This document shows positions 23,479-35,676 of a DNA stretch of 64,000 nt, piece by piece (position 1 is the first letter of the stretch; each line of letters starts with the position of its first letter). The stretch comes from Primulina eburnea (Eukaryota > Streptophyta > Magnoliopsida > Lamiales > Gesneriaceae): NCBI RefSeq assembly GCF_022965805.1, contig NC_133109.1, forward strand, positions 1,317,001 through 1,381,000, read 5' to 3'. Both the position numbers and the translations under genes were made by a program. Below the pieces are notes generated by a model. It made no database searches. It was given only the letters and a program-made list of their open reading frames with translations, and was not told the DNA's origin.

Positions 23479-26400
23479 TGTAAAGGCCCGTATTTCGTAT
23501 TCATAATTTTGCGGAATTATTAAATTTTTCTAAATAAATAATTATCTTGTCTTATTTAATTAAAATAAACGTGTAAATAATTTTAACTTTAAAATAACAG
23601 CGGAAGCAAATATTGTTTTCAACCAACAATTTAAAAATAATCCAACGTAAACATCACTTAAAAATAATCCAACGTATCAATTTAAAAATAATCCAACGTA
23701 TTAAAACTGAGTTTGAATAATAAAAAGTGCATAAATTAAATCATGAGGTCCTCGGGTTTACTACTGCTGTCCCAAGATCGCTCACTGGTCTCCGCCCGCG
23801 GTCTCTACCTCGTCAATACCTACAACAATCAAGTCTAGTGAGTCTAAAGACTCAACATGTATATATCGTGAATAACAAGTAAATATATCGTAAAATCGCG
23901 TGCAACTTAAAAATAAAGTATCGTAAGGCGTACGGTGAAAATCGTATCATGAATAATTATAACTACGTGCATATCTGAAAATCATACGTAAAAGCTTTGC
24001 TCCAAAGAGCTCTGTCATAACATGTCATAATTTTCTGTAGAGATAATGTTTCTAAGCAAGTGGCCCATAACATAGCGTAAGCGCCTGATCAGACTAAACC
24101 ACAGTATACTGGGCGGTAGAGATCAATCACAGCCCTTGGACTGGATGTCCGTACCCATACATAATCATAAACCGGTCGTAAGTCACCGGGCGGAGAGGTC
24201 CTCGGTTGCGCCTACCGACTTCCAAACCCATAAGCATAAGGTGGCCACAAGACATATCGCATATATCTCAAAATAAACATTTTATATTTTTATGCACGTA
24301 ATATAATTATAACCTTATTTTACCGGATGAGTTGGATCACTCCCAGGCTTGCTGCGACTTTCTAATATGGGACACATGCAATAAATCTTAATTTGACAAA
24401 AATTTAACAATGGAACCAAAAACGAGACGATTCGGACCAACAACTTGATTTTTAACCATGGCTTCGTACCAACCCGAACCAACATTAAACCGACGTTTAA
24501 CCAGGATTAAAATACCACAAACATACTGAAAAATATGCATAATAAGTGTAAAACACGAAAATAGGTGAAAGGAGTCGAAAAACATAAAACGCTCTTTCGA
24601 GAGTCATTTTGGCACCTTTCGCCGTAAATTCTCGTACGACCTCTAAACTCGACCAAATCACGAACGGCCAAAAACATGACCTTCCTAACTCATTGAGGTA
24701 CTGTCCAGTCCAAGGCCATGGGCTAAAAGCCAACCAAGGACTCAAACAACACCAAAAACCGTGACCCAAGTTGCTGTCAAAAATCAGAAAAATACAGCAG
24801 TGGCTATGTTGCTTGCTTGGGTTCAAACTCTGAAATATTTTGACACTTGGCTTGAACCATCAACCCTAGAATCTTACCAACATCCTAAGGCATGGCTTGG
24901 ACCATGGTTAAGGGCTAAATGCCAACCATAAACCGAGCCAACACCTAGGACAATGCATCATACTAGCCGAGAAATACAGCATGCTGTGTCTTGAGATGTA
25001 TTAACTTGTTTTACTGTCTTGGATCGTTCCAATGGCAATTTGATCAACCATGGCTCGACCTAGACATGATGGAGTGTTGTATAAACCATGGCTATGGGCT
25101 AGAAGCCAACCATAATCCAAACAAAACACCCAAAACCGAAAGTGTGCTCATGCAGAATTTTGAAGAAACATAATGCAGCTGTATTGTTTTGATGAAATTA
25201 TGATGGACCCATGAACCAAACTTGGAAAGGACTCCTTAGCCACATCCTAAACATGCTAAGGGAGGTTCTAACCATGGCTACAGTCCCTAGGACAGCCATG
25301 ATTCGAACTCTCATCCCAAGCAACCACATAACACAATTTTGACACAAAATCTGCAACTTAATGGGATTGTTGCTGTCAATTCTTTATACTGGGTGTATGG
25401 ACTTAACAAATGGACTAGCAACACCCTAACACCCTCTGAAGCATGCCTATATGCAGCCATGACAGCCTGGAACCGAAGCACCCACCTGGATTCAGCAAAA
25501 CTCAGCAACCATGAATAACAAAAACAATATGGCCGAGGGGCCTGTACAGAATTTCCTTAAAACCATTTACTTGCTGTCATTTTCGGTTTGTCTCATGAAT
25601 CTTGATAATATACTTATTTAAATATCTAATATGACTTGATTGAAGAGCAAAGAAACAACATGTACATGCCTGGAATTTGTTTTGAAGAAAAACAAATCAA
25701 AACGACAATACGACGCGACGGGATCGGAGTTGAGGATTCTTTTCTTTCTTAATTTTCCTGCTGTTGTTCTTACGATTTTCTCAGCTGATTCTTCTGATAA
25801 TTTTCGAGCATATGGATGTAGGAAATGTAGGTAATGAAGGTGAATGATATAGGAGATGTTAAAGTTGCTATAATATGCATTTAGTTTGGGAGTTACAAGT
25901 CAAGAATTTGAATGGGTTTGCATTGGTTCCCATTCCTTTGCTGTATCTGTTCTTATTCTTTTACTTCACAATTCAGTAGCCTTTCTTCTGGTATTTTCGA
26001 GTATATGGGATGAATAAATGTTATGTAATGGAGGTGTTAAAGGTACCATAATATTTGGGAGGTTACAAGTGAATGCTTTGAATTAAATTTGAAATGCTTT
26101 CTTGTTGCCGTTGGGTATTGCTTCGAATCCTTGCTGCATCTTCTAGTTAATTTGCTAGGTAATTAGTTGAGGAAAATGAGGTGTCATATTTTTTTTAATT
26201 AGTGAATAAAAATCTGGGAAATGAATATCCCATGAAGTGCAATTAGGAATGGTTTGAATGGATAGTTATCAACCTTTGAAATATTTTAAATGTTGGACCC
26301 AAAATTATTATTACTAATTTGCATGGTATTTTATTGTTTAAATCTTGTATTTTAATTGCTTAAAGTTTAGCACCCTCGTTATATATTTTAGTGAATTTAC

Positions 26401-26797
26401 ACATTAATTTATAATAAACTCTTGCATGGCATTATATGGTTTAAAATTTAAGTATTTAAATGCTATGTTTAATTTCTTGAATATATTATTACTAGATTAA
26501 TTCCCCTTCATTTGTTCACATATTCTAATTTAAGCTTTAATTAAATAATGAACCTAAAAGAATTTATTTAACAACTTAGCTCTAATTAATTTAATAAATC
26601 CTAAAACATTCTTTTTCTTTAAATTAAATTACTCCTTGACTTAAATTAAATATAGGTATATTTTCTTATTATTAATCTTATCTTTAATCTCAAAACTCCG
26701 GCCCGGCCTCGCATATTTAACTGAAAAGATAAAACTAAACTTTTGCATTTAAAATAAATAGTTATGACTTATCAAATATAAAAAATGAATTAGACTC

Positions 26798-26862
<65 letters not shown>

Positions 26863-26929
26863 CATTTTTAAATTTAAATAGTAATAATTATGCATGGCTT
26901 ATACGTAGTCTGATTTTCGGGTCGTTACA
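23479..26929 (-). mobile_element. Element E, 5' LTR (LARD-like retroelement)
   Basis: This 3451-bp LTR is longer than its partner mainly because of an expanded (TA)n tract (26803-26858 against 20757-20780). Right target duplication TTCCG is at 26930-26934. It adjoins the tRNA-Met primer site at 23478, which fixes the element as minus-oriented. Confidence 0.88.
26803..26858. repeat. (TA)n microsatellite in element E LTR
   Basis: A run of about 28 TA units is seen here, against about 12 in the partner LTR (20757-20780). It is the largest single difference between the two LTRs. Confidence 0.85.
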
Positions 26930-27059
26930 TTCCGCTTGGTTTAAAACCAAACTCGATTTATTTTATCGATTTTACATTTTTAGAACACGAGCTATTACAG
27001 CTCATTGAGCATATTGTGTTTGAAGTACCTTCGCAGGTGTCACCCAAACCGATCCATCA

Positions 27060-28130
27060 ATTGGTATCAGAGCTAGTTGTTCTAAGAAAGACATTTGAAA
27101 GCTGATATTTTAAAATTTGTTTCAAAATGTTATTTAAAATGGATTTCAAAATCCTTTTAAAAATTTTATATAAGTTTACCGGGGGAAGAGAGAAGATTTT
27201 TGGATTTTCAACTAATATTGTAGCCACTTTTCTCTACTCTGTAATCTTGTTGTTTTAGTAGCTTGCAGGGTTTTGAGTTCAAATGGACAGCAAAACAGCT
27301 AAACTGATCGGTGGACAAGATTTTAGATGCCAGCCTACTTTTTCAGCTGATCAACAGACGAAACCCAACTAAGCTGAAATTTTGGATGATTAGGAGCTTA
27401 ATCATCAACAGTATACCGTCGCTTCATTGTCATATCAGATCAAAATAGATGATCAATGCGATTCAGTATCAATTGAGTCCAGTTTGAGGCAGCTCGACTA
27501 GTTAGCCAGCACAGAGATTAAGTCCAACGCAAATTAGCTGCTCTTCTGGAAAAAAAATGACTCAAGATCGTTGCAGCATTTCAAATTATTCAAGGCAACT
27601 AGTTATTGATATATTCAGTTCTATTATGTATAAACCGACTGATATTTGTTATTGTTTAAAATCTGCTATTGTAGTAGCAATTCCCTAACACATGTTGGTG
27701 TGCTTAAATGTATGATACAAAAGACGCTTATTTGATTAAATAAACATCATGTTTATCCAAATGGTTTTGATGTAATTGAACTAATATTTTCAGTTAATGT
27801 GTTGCCTAAACTACTTGAATGTTAAAAGTTGCTAAAACATATTTTTAAAGCGTGTAAATGATTATATTTTTAGGGGAGAGTTTTTAATTCAGTTCTTGAG
27901 GGGGATATTTACTTAAATATGTTATACCTCGAACTGAAAAATGTTTTAAACTTGTTTTAAATTAAGTTATTGAGGGGGACTTTCTTATCTCTCGAACAGA
28001 AAAATTCTTTATAATCACCTTAAATGTTTTTGAATCTCACAAAAAGGAGAATAAGTATTAAATTTTTAAAATTTTAAATTTATAGTTCGCGTTAATTGTT
28101 CAAATTTTGTGATCATAAAAAAAAGAAGAT
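27060..28130 (+). mobile_element. Family A internal region, non-coding
   Basis: The primer site TGGTATCAGAGC (27062-27073) follows the 5' LTR at once. The polypurine tract AAAAAAAAGAAGAT (28117-28130) precedes the 3' LTR. There is 1071 bp between LTRs with no gag or pol, so the element is non-autonomous or internally deleted. GAGGGGGA motifs near 27899 and 27974 may be relics of extra purine tracts. Confidence 0.75.
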
Positions 28131-29598
28131 TGTTGGAACATTTCATATTCGGAATCTTAATTTTGATGTAACAAAACTTGTTATTTTGTTTCTAATGAAT
28201 TTACCGAAGTGCGCAGAAGCTGAAACTAATCAAGATTCTAACAGATCAATTATCGAGCTACAACTGAAGCTATGGAGATGCAAAAATGAAAGGGCCAACT
28301 CATTCTCAAACTGAATCAGTTCAACTGATATATCAAAGACTAGTTACTGATTGTTCAGCTGATAGATGGTTTAACAGAAGGCCTTTAAAAGCCTGGTCAG
28401 CTGACGAAGATCTCAACTGAAAAAGAGCCCAGAACTGAAGCAGTGAAATCAGTTCAGCTGACGAGCCAACTGATTTCATCAAACCAGTTCAAGATCAGTT
28501 CAACTGACCAGTTTAGAACATCTGTTAGGAAACAATTAGTTTGCAGAACACGACAAGCTTATTCAAATGGAATCCAGTTGAGGCGCATTGAGGAAAAGCT
28601 TTTGTCCACTCAAAGGACAATAATAGACGTTGCAGAAGTGCTTAAAGCCAAAACGTCCCAGAAGGCTGTCGGAAAGTACATACATATTTTGAGGAACTTA
28701 TTCAAATTGCAATGAACATATTTGATGAGTCTTGGTGTACGGTATTATTGCCTTTATAAATACCAGACCAAGATCATCAATATAAAAGAGGGTGAAAAAA
28801 ATAAGTGTGTGAAGATCACAAGAAGAAGGGCACACATAATGCACACCAACTTACAAGAAGCAATCAACCCATATTTGAGGGAACACTTAAAAGTTTTATC
28901 AGCTTAGATTAGAAGCACAATTCTCTCAGTGTGTTGGAATATTCTCATGTTGTATTTATAGATCAGTTCTCACACACGCACACACACAATCACTCACATA
29001 TACAGAGAGTTGAGCTTATTGAATAGTTGAGTGAGTCTTGCACAAAGAAGTTAAAAATGTGTATGTAGTATTTGACACATAGACGTTAAAAAAGTGTTGG
29101 TTGGAAGGTTTTGCCTTCAGTATAGGCTAAGAGTTCAGTTAGACAGTAGGGTAAGTCTTAAGCTGAGTGGGTTTGTACAAAGCTTTGTATAAATCAAAGC
29201 TTTCTAGTGGATCCTACCCGAGATGGTAGAAGGGTGACATAAGAGCAGTGAAGTCTCCGTACATCCAAAAACATATCTTGTGTATTTAACTATTTAATTA
29301 TTGTTTTCAAACTGATTTGACATGTTCGAGCTGTTATCAGTTCAGGTCTAACCATAATTGAACTGATATATGCAAGAACGGATCCTCCTGATACCAGTTA
29401 ATCAGTTTATACAAGTTAAAAGCTTTAAACTGATTAACTTTCTTAATTAAGGATTACTTCGAGTATTTTCCGATTGGTTTAAAATCAAACTCTATTTAAT
29501 TCATCGGTGTTTATATTTTTAGAACACGAGCTATTACAGTTCATTGAGAATATTGTGTTTGAAGCACCCTCGCAGGTGTCACCCAAACCGATGCATCA
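28131..29598 (+). mobile_element. Family A 3' LTR
   Basis: This intact 1468-bp LTR (TGTTGGAACA...GATGCATCA) contains a TATA-like box (TTTATAAATACC near 28753) and is followed by the CACTT flank. The 90-residue ORF at 28443-28715 lies in it, and a counterpart lies in the 5' LTR (16505-16714). I regard both as non-coding. Confidence 0.8.
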
Positions 29599-30174
29599 CA
29601 CTTGTCCACCAATATTTCACTGTCAAAAACACCTCTAATTGCCATCAACCATCCAATAGTTGTTCATCTCCTGCACGACACAAACATAACAAATACCAAG
29701 CATAATTCTGTCCGAAACAGATATAATTCAAATGGATTCTCATATAAATTACATGCAATTCTTGCACTTATCATGTATAAATTAAAGTCATCAAGTAGAT
29801 GATTCCTAACTGGACTAAGGGGTGAAATAAGAGTTTTTAATCTCCGAATATCCATATGAACATTAGATTTTATTTATGCATTACATTTAATTATTTATGC
29901 TGACTTTAAGATGTGTTGTTGAAGCATATTTTGTATTATTCAAATATCTAAAATTTTGCATATCAAGTGTTTGATAAAATGGTTCAACCAAAAACGTTTT
30001 TACACATTCAACTTACATATCTTTTAAACGCCTTTCAAAATTTTTAAAACAAGAGATTATTTTGAGTGTCTTTTGTTTGGTTTGTAAATCACACTCGATT
30101 TAATTACTCAGCGTTCAATATTTTAATAACCGAGTTGTCGTAACTCAACAATTATCCCACAATTGATTTTATCA

Positions 30175-30598
30175 AATGGTATCAGAGAGGATTGTTCTTG
30201 AAAGAACATTTTAAATTTATCTTGATCTGTAAAATTTGAAATTTCATATTGTTTTAATATATATATACCAAGTTGAATTTTCAGCCGTGGAAAAAATGAC
30301 ATAACTCCTTGCTCGAGTGTCGAAATGACAAACCGCTTTTTACATTGTGAACTAAACTTGTAGAGAATTTTATTCATATAAATTTTCAGCTTGATCAGGC
30401 TAAAGGAAAAGCAGTTTATTAATTAAAGTCAGACTATGTGTTCTGACACGAAAAATAGGCTATGAAGAAATTTGTTTAGTTATTACTATACTTTAGCAAC
30501 TTCAAACTACAAAAAATATAGTAGGGTAGCTAATTATAAATTTAAAGGGCGGATGGATTTTAAATAATGAGGAGGGGATAAATTTTGCGAGAGATTTT
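30175..30598 (+). mobile_element. Family B internal region, only about 424 bp
   Basis: It begins with the primer-site-like TGGTATCAGAGAGG (30177) and ends in a purine-rich stretch (GAGGAGGGGATAAA near 30569) before the next LTR. No gag or pol is present. The very short interior between 1.7-kb LTRs marks a non-autonomous element. Confidence 0.6.
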
Positions 30599-31742
30599 TG
30601 GGTTGAGAAACACAAGCAATCTTGATTTTGATGATGACAAAAAATTTTATTGTGTTTCAAACACAATTTACTAAAATGTGAAGTTGCTAGCTTAAGTTCA
30701 AAGCTGAAACTCGATATCAAAAAAGTTGAAAATCTGGCAAGCTCCGGTGTTATGATGATATCTTAGAGCTCGTGACAAGCCGCCAAAACGACTGAATATA
30801 AAAATTAAGTTTTCACAAATAATATTTCACAATAGCTTAGTTAATTTGAATGTTAATTAGGCAAAATATTAATCGCATGATCGACTGATAGAAAAATAAA
30901 CATCAATAAGCTCAGTCTGACCAGTTCTAGTTTATTGGTCATATCTCTCAGCTCGATTATGAAAATGGTACGATTCAATATGAATTACAAATATAAGAGA
31001 ATAATCTAGAAATAAATTTCACAAGTCAAAGTATAAATCAGTTCAGAAGAAGATGATAAACCATAATGAAGTTGTTGATTCTGCACTGGATGAAAAAAAA
31101 AATGATCCATATTGTTAATTGTTTGATCTGTCAATCATATCTCTCTCAAGCAAATATGGATTGAGTGATTCTCGATTCCATGAAAAGCTAAGTGAAAGGA
31201 TACAAATCAAGAGTTATATTCAAAAGATTAGAACAACTCAACTTGAGCAACTTGATTTGTTCGGCTCAAATCAAACAAAATTGATCAGACGATATCAAAC
31301 CAAGCTAATCTGATATTAGATTAGATCACACCATCAAAAGCTCAGTTTTACGAAATGGCTAGAAATACGAAGTTGACCATTGCAATGTCAGAATTCGCAT
31401 ACAACATTTCTAAACGGTCATATTCTTGTATCTAATATCTACATCACTATTAGATGTCATAAATACAACATATTGAAGATCAAATACAATCTTTGGAACG
31501 AGATTCAAAGCATGAACAACAAAAATTAAAAATTAGCTAGAATTAGAGCAAGCCCAAGTATGAGAATACGTTTAATATATACATACATTATAAAAATCCT
31601 CACACACAATCACTCACACATATACATGAGAGTTGAGCTCAAAATTTAGATGAGTAATTCTTATAAAAATACATTAAAGAATGTGTTTGTAGTCTTGACA
31701 TAAGAGAAGTTAAATATTATGCGGATTGTGAGGTTGCGGCCT
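30599..31742 (+). mobile_element. Family B 3' LTR (5' part)
   Basis: It is co-linear with 12189-13400. A solo C LTR interrupts it at 31743. About 18 bp more (32780-32797) follow before C' sequence begins. The remaining 3' part of the LTR is absent. Confidence 0.65.
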
Positions 31743-32779
31743 GATAGACTTAATTTAATTGTGTTGATGATAGTCAAAACCAGTAGATCGCGTTAGTGAA
31801 ACCAGAAGATAGTATAAAAGCAGAAGTTCTCGTATCGCTTTAACAAAGCAGTACTCTTCGAGTACTTATCAGCTTAGATAAACAGAAGCAGAACTTGACT
31901 TTTACTAAATCAGAACCTATCGATCATATATTAAATGTTACCGTTACTTTACCAAGTACAAGTATTAAATACATCATTAATGCTGAACAAAGTCATTTAA
32001 TACGAATTACCAAATGTGGTATGAAACAAGACTGATTGTTCTGAAGCTTTTTGCAAAAACCTTTTTAGGTAATAAAGCTGATTCTATCAGAAGTCAAAGA
32101 ATTCGTTTTGTTTATGAACGTTTATTCAAGAATTATATAAATACACAAAATCAACGACGTCTATAGGTTACCTAAAACAATGATTACGTTATCTAATATA
32201 CGAACGTCGATTTGAGCACTCAGAACTACTTATCATCTTCAAGCTCAATATACAGAAAATCAACACATGCTTCATAATACTTATCTGATCTTTTGATATC
32301 ATATTGTGCTGACTGTTTCTTACTCTATCTACAATCATAATCTCGTTACTATATATTTGAGAAGAGGTTGTAAACTGGAAAAAGTCTTTTCCAGAACTTT
32401 GTTGTATTTGTTTTATTTTGTTGTGAAACTAAGAGTTTCAGTAGGCAAAGGATAAGTCCTGCTGAAGTGGGTGTGTACAAGTGTTATACTGTAAAAACTA
32501 AAGTCTTTTAGTGATACCTTCTGGAAACAGAAGAAGGGGAGACGTAGAGGATTTCATCTTCGAACTTTCATAAACAACCATTGTTCTACTGCCTACTGTT
32601 TTATTGTGTTTCACCGTACTCCATCAGATCGTTTTCGCACTTTTTATTGTGATCTGCTGGACTTACTCTTGAACAAGATAAGCTATAATCTCTCCTAAGA
32701 TTCTAGCAACCTTTACATAATCAACCAACAAAGGAAAGAATTTATTCACCCCCTCTAAACTCTATATCGATTCCCAACA
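31743..32779 (+). mobile_element. Solo LTR, family C
   Basis: This 1037-bp TGATAGAC...CCCAACA unit matches the C LTR at 2004-3028. The target duplication CGGCC is perfect (31738-31742 and 32780-32784). No internal sequence remains, as expected after LTR-LTR recombination. Confidence 0.8.
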
Positions 32780-32797
32780 CGGCCGACAATCGAATGT

Positions 32798-33110
32798 TGT
32801 TAGTAATCAAAAATAAATTCTGAAGGTGGTGAATAAATTTATCTCAAAATATTTCGAATAGATTGGAAACATTGAAATTTTGTTCTTTTCAATTAGGTTA
32901 TCAATAAGTCAAAGTGTGAACTATGCGGAAGTTGACGTACTGAAATTAGTTGAACAAATGACTTACCAAGAAAATCAGTTGGAGTTTTCTGAAGAGTAGT
33001 AAGGTAGGTAGACTGAGAGTAAATAAACACAAGGTTGTTTCTAGATGTTCGGAGATTTCAAAACTCCTACGTCACTCTTTTTCCGCGCAGAAGGTTTGAA
33101 CTAAAATACT
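32798..33110 (-). mobile_element. Family C' LTR fragment
   Basis: It matches the left part of each LTR in the 38-50 kb array (for example 39674-39960), including GTCAAAGTGTGAACTATG and the GAAGAGTAGTAAGGTAGG block. The preceding ACAATCGAATG is the same B-LTR flank found before every array LTR. It breaks off near 33110 into ORF sequence. Confidence 0.65.
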
Positions 33111-33440
33111 TTCGAAATTACAAGTAATTTGAAATCACCCAATTCTGTAGGACATAACACTGGGCAACACTATCTTTCCGTACGTCTTCAGTTATTATCT
33201 CTCTCGTGTACAAACTTTTCAGCTCATCTATATAGATGTCCAAAGATGAACTGAGAAAAGCCCTGAGTCCAGATGACTCAACAACTTTAAAGACTTGAGA
33301 GGCAACAACATTTTCCATAGAATAATTAATTGATTCGAAATCGATTACAAGAGCGTTCATGATACAGGAACGTTGCAAATATCTTGAGATTCAAATGAGA
33401 GACAACAACTTCTTTGGAATGAGATTCAAATTTATTTGCG
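33111..33440 (-). pseudogene. Family C' ORF fragment (N-terminal part)
   Basis: A minus-strand frame (33118-33378 and upstream) encodes 86 residues related to 53971-54198: both contain a D-IY-DELKS-YT block. It belongs to the retroelement ORF whose middle and C-terminal parts lie in the 38-50 kb array. It ends by joining OMT3 upstream sequence at about 33440, the same junction type as at about 54400 before OMT4. No known domain recognised. Confidence 0.55.
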
Positions 33441-34514
33441 GCGTCCGTCATTGGTGGTGGAGTTTTGCATTATTTTTTTAAAACTCCACCACATACATTA
33501 ATTTTGAACTTTTATTTTTTTAAAATAAAATTGTTTATGAAAAAACTTAGAAAGATGCACGTTTGGGACATTATAAATATCTTGAGAGTACTATTAATTT
33601 CTTGGTGTTTCATTATTAAAGTTGGGAATTATTTTCTTTGTTTCAATTTGTTCTCATTTGTGCATCTCAGCCTATTGTCAACTTTGATTTCCCCAGCATA
33701 TACGTATTGGATTAGATTTACATTCTAGGATCAAAGCTTGCAATTGCATGCATGCGTTATAAGTCTCAGAAATAAATAAATAAATATATATTTCTAAATT
33801 TATGCAATAAATGAGAAAACGTAATCATGGATATATAAATAATGCATTTGACAAGATCAGAAAATACATTTGAAGTAATGGAGTTGTGTGTTTATGTTAT
33901 GTATTTAATTAATTAACATCGAGTACGTATTAGTGAGAATTAACGTATGCTATATGTGGAAAATATATGTATGCTTTATAGATCCAAATCAAAATATTCA
34001 TTAATTTGATAAGAAAAATATAATTTCCACCTGTTAAAATAGTATACTTCTTTCCATTTCTTGGTTTTATAATATTATACTTATAAATTATTTCTAGATA
34101 AGATTTAGTGAGATAGTTTGAAGTTTTAGATAAATTCTAGAGAAGTTGAAGAAAAAATCAGAAAAAATGAAAGTCGCATAATAAAAATTACTAATAAACA
34201 TTATGAAAAAAACTAATGTAAATAAACTATTGTTCCATATTAACATACCAAATTTAGTTAAACTAATAATATATATAATATAGATTATAACTTAGACAGC
34301 AAAATGCATGCAGGTCTCTTCGGTGGCGTGGATTTCAAGGAATGTGTCCTAACTAATACGTAATTTGACCATCGATTAATGATATACGGCCTATTCTATA
34401 ACAAATAAACAAATATATACATCATTCATACATATATGTTAATTTCCATGATGCAACGATTATATATATTATATAAAAATATAAATTTATAACAATTATT
34501 ACAAGCTAAGCTAC
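33441..34514. other. OMT3 upstream flank
   Basis: This stretch has no gene. A 13-bp inverted repeat (33454-33466 and 33480-33492, GTGGTGGAGTTTT) opens the unit and recurs at 54402-54440 and 61600-61638. The rest is co-linear with the OMT2 and OMT4 flanks. The 87-residue ORF at 33465-33728 is not credible. Confidence 0.6.
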
Positions 34515-34521
34515 TATAAAT
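34515..34521 (+). promoter_or_regulatory. TATA box of OMT3
   Basis: TATAAAT lies 76 bp before the ATG. As in OMT2, an 18-codon upstream ORF (34538-34594) stops in an ATGA overlap with the OMT3 start. Confidence 0.65.
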
Positions 34522-34590
34522 ATGTTTATCTCTGCATATGCACACTCCTACCCAAAGTATTGCTTCTTGTTCTCAATCTCTTCAGGAAAA

Positions 34591-35605
34591 ATGAATACAA
34601 AAATGGAGGTTGCACAAGGGGACGAGGCTTCTTTCTTATTCGCCATGCAACTAGCCTCTGCTTCAGTGCTACCTAATGTCCTCAAAGTGGCGGTGGAGCT
34701 CGACCTCCTTGAACTCATGAAGAATAAGGGGCCCGATGCCTTTATTTCACCAAGAGAACTCGCCGCGGAAATTCCCACCAACAATTCAGAGGCGCATAAC
34801 ATGGTGGACAGAATCCTCCGCCTGCTCGCGAGCTATTCTATTTTAAATTGTCGAGTGAAAACCCTGCCTGATGGCGGCGTTGAGCGGCTGTATTCCTTGG
34901 CTCCGGTCTGCAAGTTCTACACCAAGAATGATGATGGAGTTTCTCTAGCCCCTTTGTTGATCATGTACCAAGACAGGGTTCATTTGGAGACTTGGTAAGT
35001 ATCAACTACATATCAAACTCTACCCATACTATGTGTTTGTGTGTAATTAATCCTTAATAACTGTATGTGTAGGTGCCACCTGAAAGATGCAATTCTCGAG
35101 GGGGGAGTTCCTTTTGAAAAAGTATATAAAATGAGCACGTTCGAGTATCACGGCACAGATCCTAGATTAAACAAGGTTTTTAATAGAGCAATGTCCAATT
35201 ATTCGACAATTATGATGAAAAAAGTTGTAGATACGTACCAAGGATTCCGGGGTTTGAGGACTTTGGTTGATGTTGGAGGTGGAAACGGTGATTCCCTGCA
35301 CATGATCCTATCCAAGCATCCAACTATAAAGGCCATTAATTTTGATTTGCCTCATGTTATTCAAGATGCACCATCTTTTGCAAGTACGTGAAATATTTGT
35401 GTTGGTTCTTTGTAATGTATTTTAAAGTGGTTCCATTGAAATATTTGTGTTTGAAGGTCACTTTTTAATTTAATTTGATGGTTTACGTGAAATTTAAACT
35501 TGGCTGACTTTTTTGTATTGATCAGGCATGGAGCACATGGGTGGAGACATGTTCATCAGTGTTCCAAAAGGCGATGCCATTATCATGAAGGTGAAATTGT
35601 TTTCA

Positions 35606-35676
<71 letters not shown>

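Larger units (their letters stand above)
14675..27059 (+). mobile_element. Family A 5' LTR, split by two insertions
   Basis: The pieces 14675-15025, 16422-17432 and 26935-27059 are co-linear with the intact 3' LTR at 28131-29598. The first insert is a minus-oriented solo A LTR; the second is element E. The LTR start TGATGGAACA matches TGTTGGAACA of the 3' copy. The outer flanks CGCTT (14670-14674) and CACTT (29599-29603) are a target duplication with one change. Confidence 0.75.
13504..29790 (-). mobile_element. Solo LTR D, split by family A
   Basis: The target duplication TCAAG lies at 13499-13503 and 29791-29795. The two pieces (13504-14674 and 29604-29790) total about 1.36 kb. On the minus strand the sequence begins TGACTTTAATTTATACATG and later has the TTTCC-ACGAGGA-type block (about 13528-13545) seen in plant gypsy-like elements. 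The piece 14400-14670 is unusually GC-rich, with repeated GCGGCGCT and GC-CTAGG motifs. No coding ORF was found; the 82-residue ORF at 14094-14342 is not credible. Confidence 0.55.
12189..30174 (+). mobile_element. Family B 5' LTR, split by nested insertions
   Basis: The LTR starts TGGTTTGAGAAACAC at 12189, is interrupted at 13503, resumes at 29796 and ends ...TTTTATCA at 30174, directly before the primer site. Without the insert it is about 1.69 kb. The start and interior match 30599-31742 and 37398-37790. It contains a (TA)n tract at 13184-13226. The insertion (solo LTR D) is flanked by TCAAG on both sides. Confidence 0.65.

Noticed and set aside
28443..28715. 90-residue ORF in the A LTR, similar to 16505-16714
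   Set aside because: Similarity reflects the LTR pair. Frames differ in length and no gag-like motif is visible.
33465..33728. 87-residue Phe/Leu-rich ORF upstream of OMT3
   Set aside because: AT-rich, not conserved as a frame in the OMT2 and OMT4 flanks that share the DNA.
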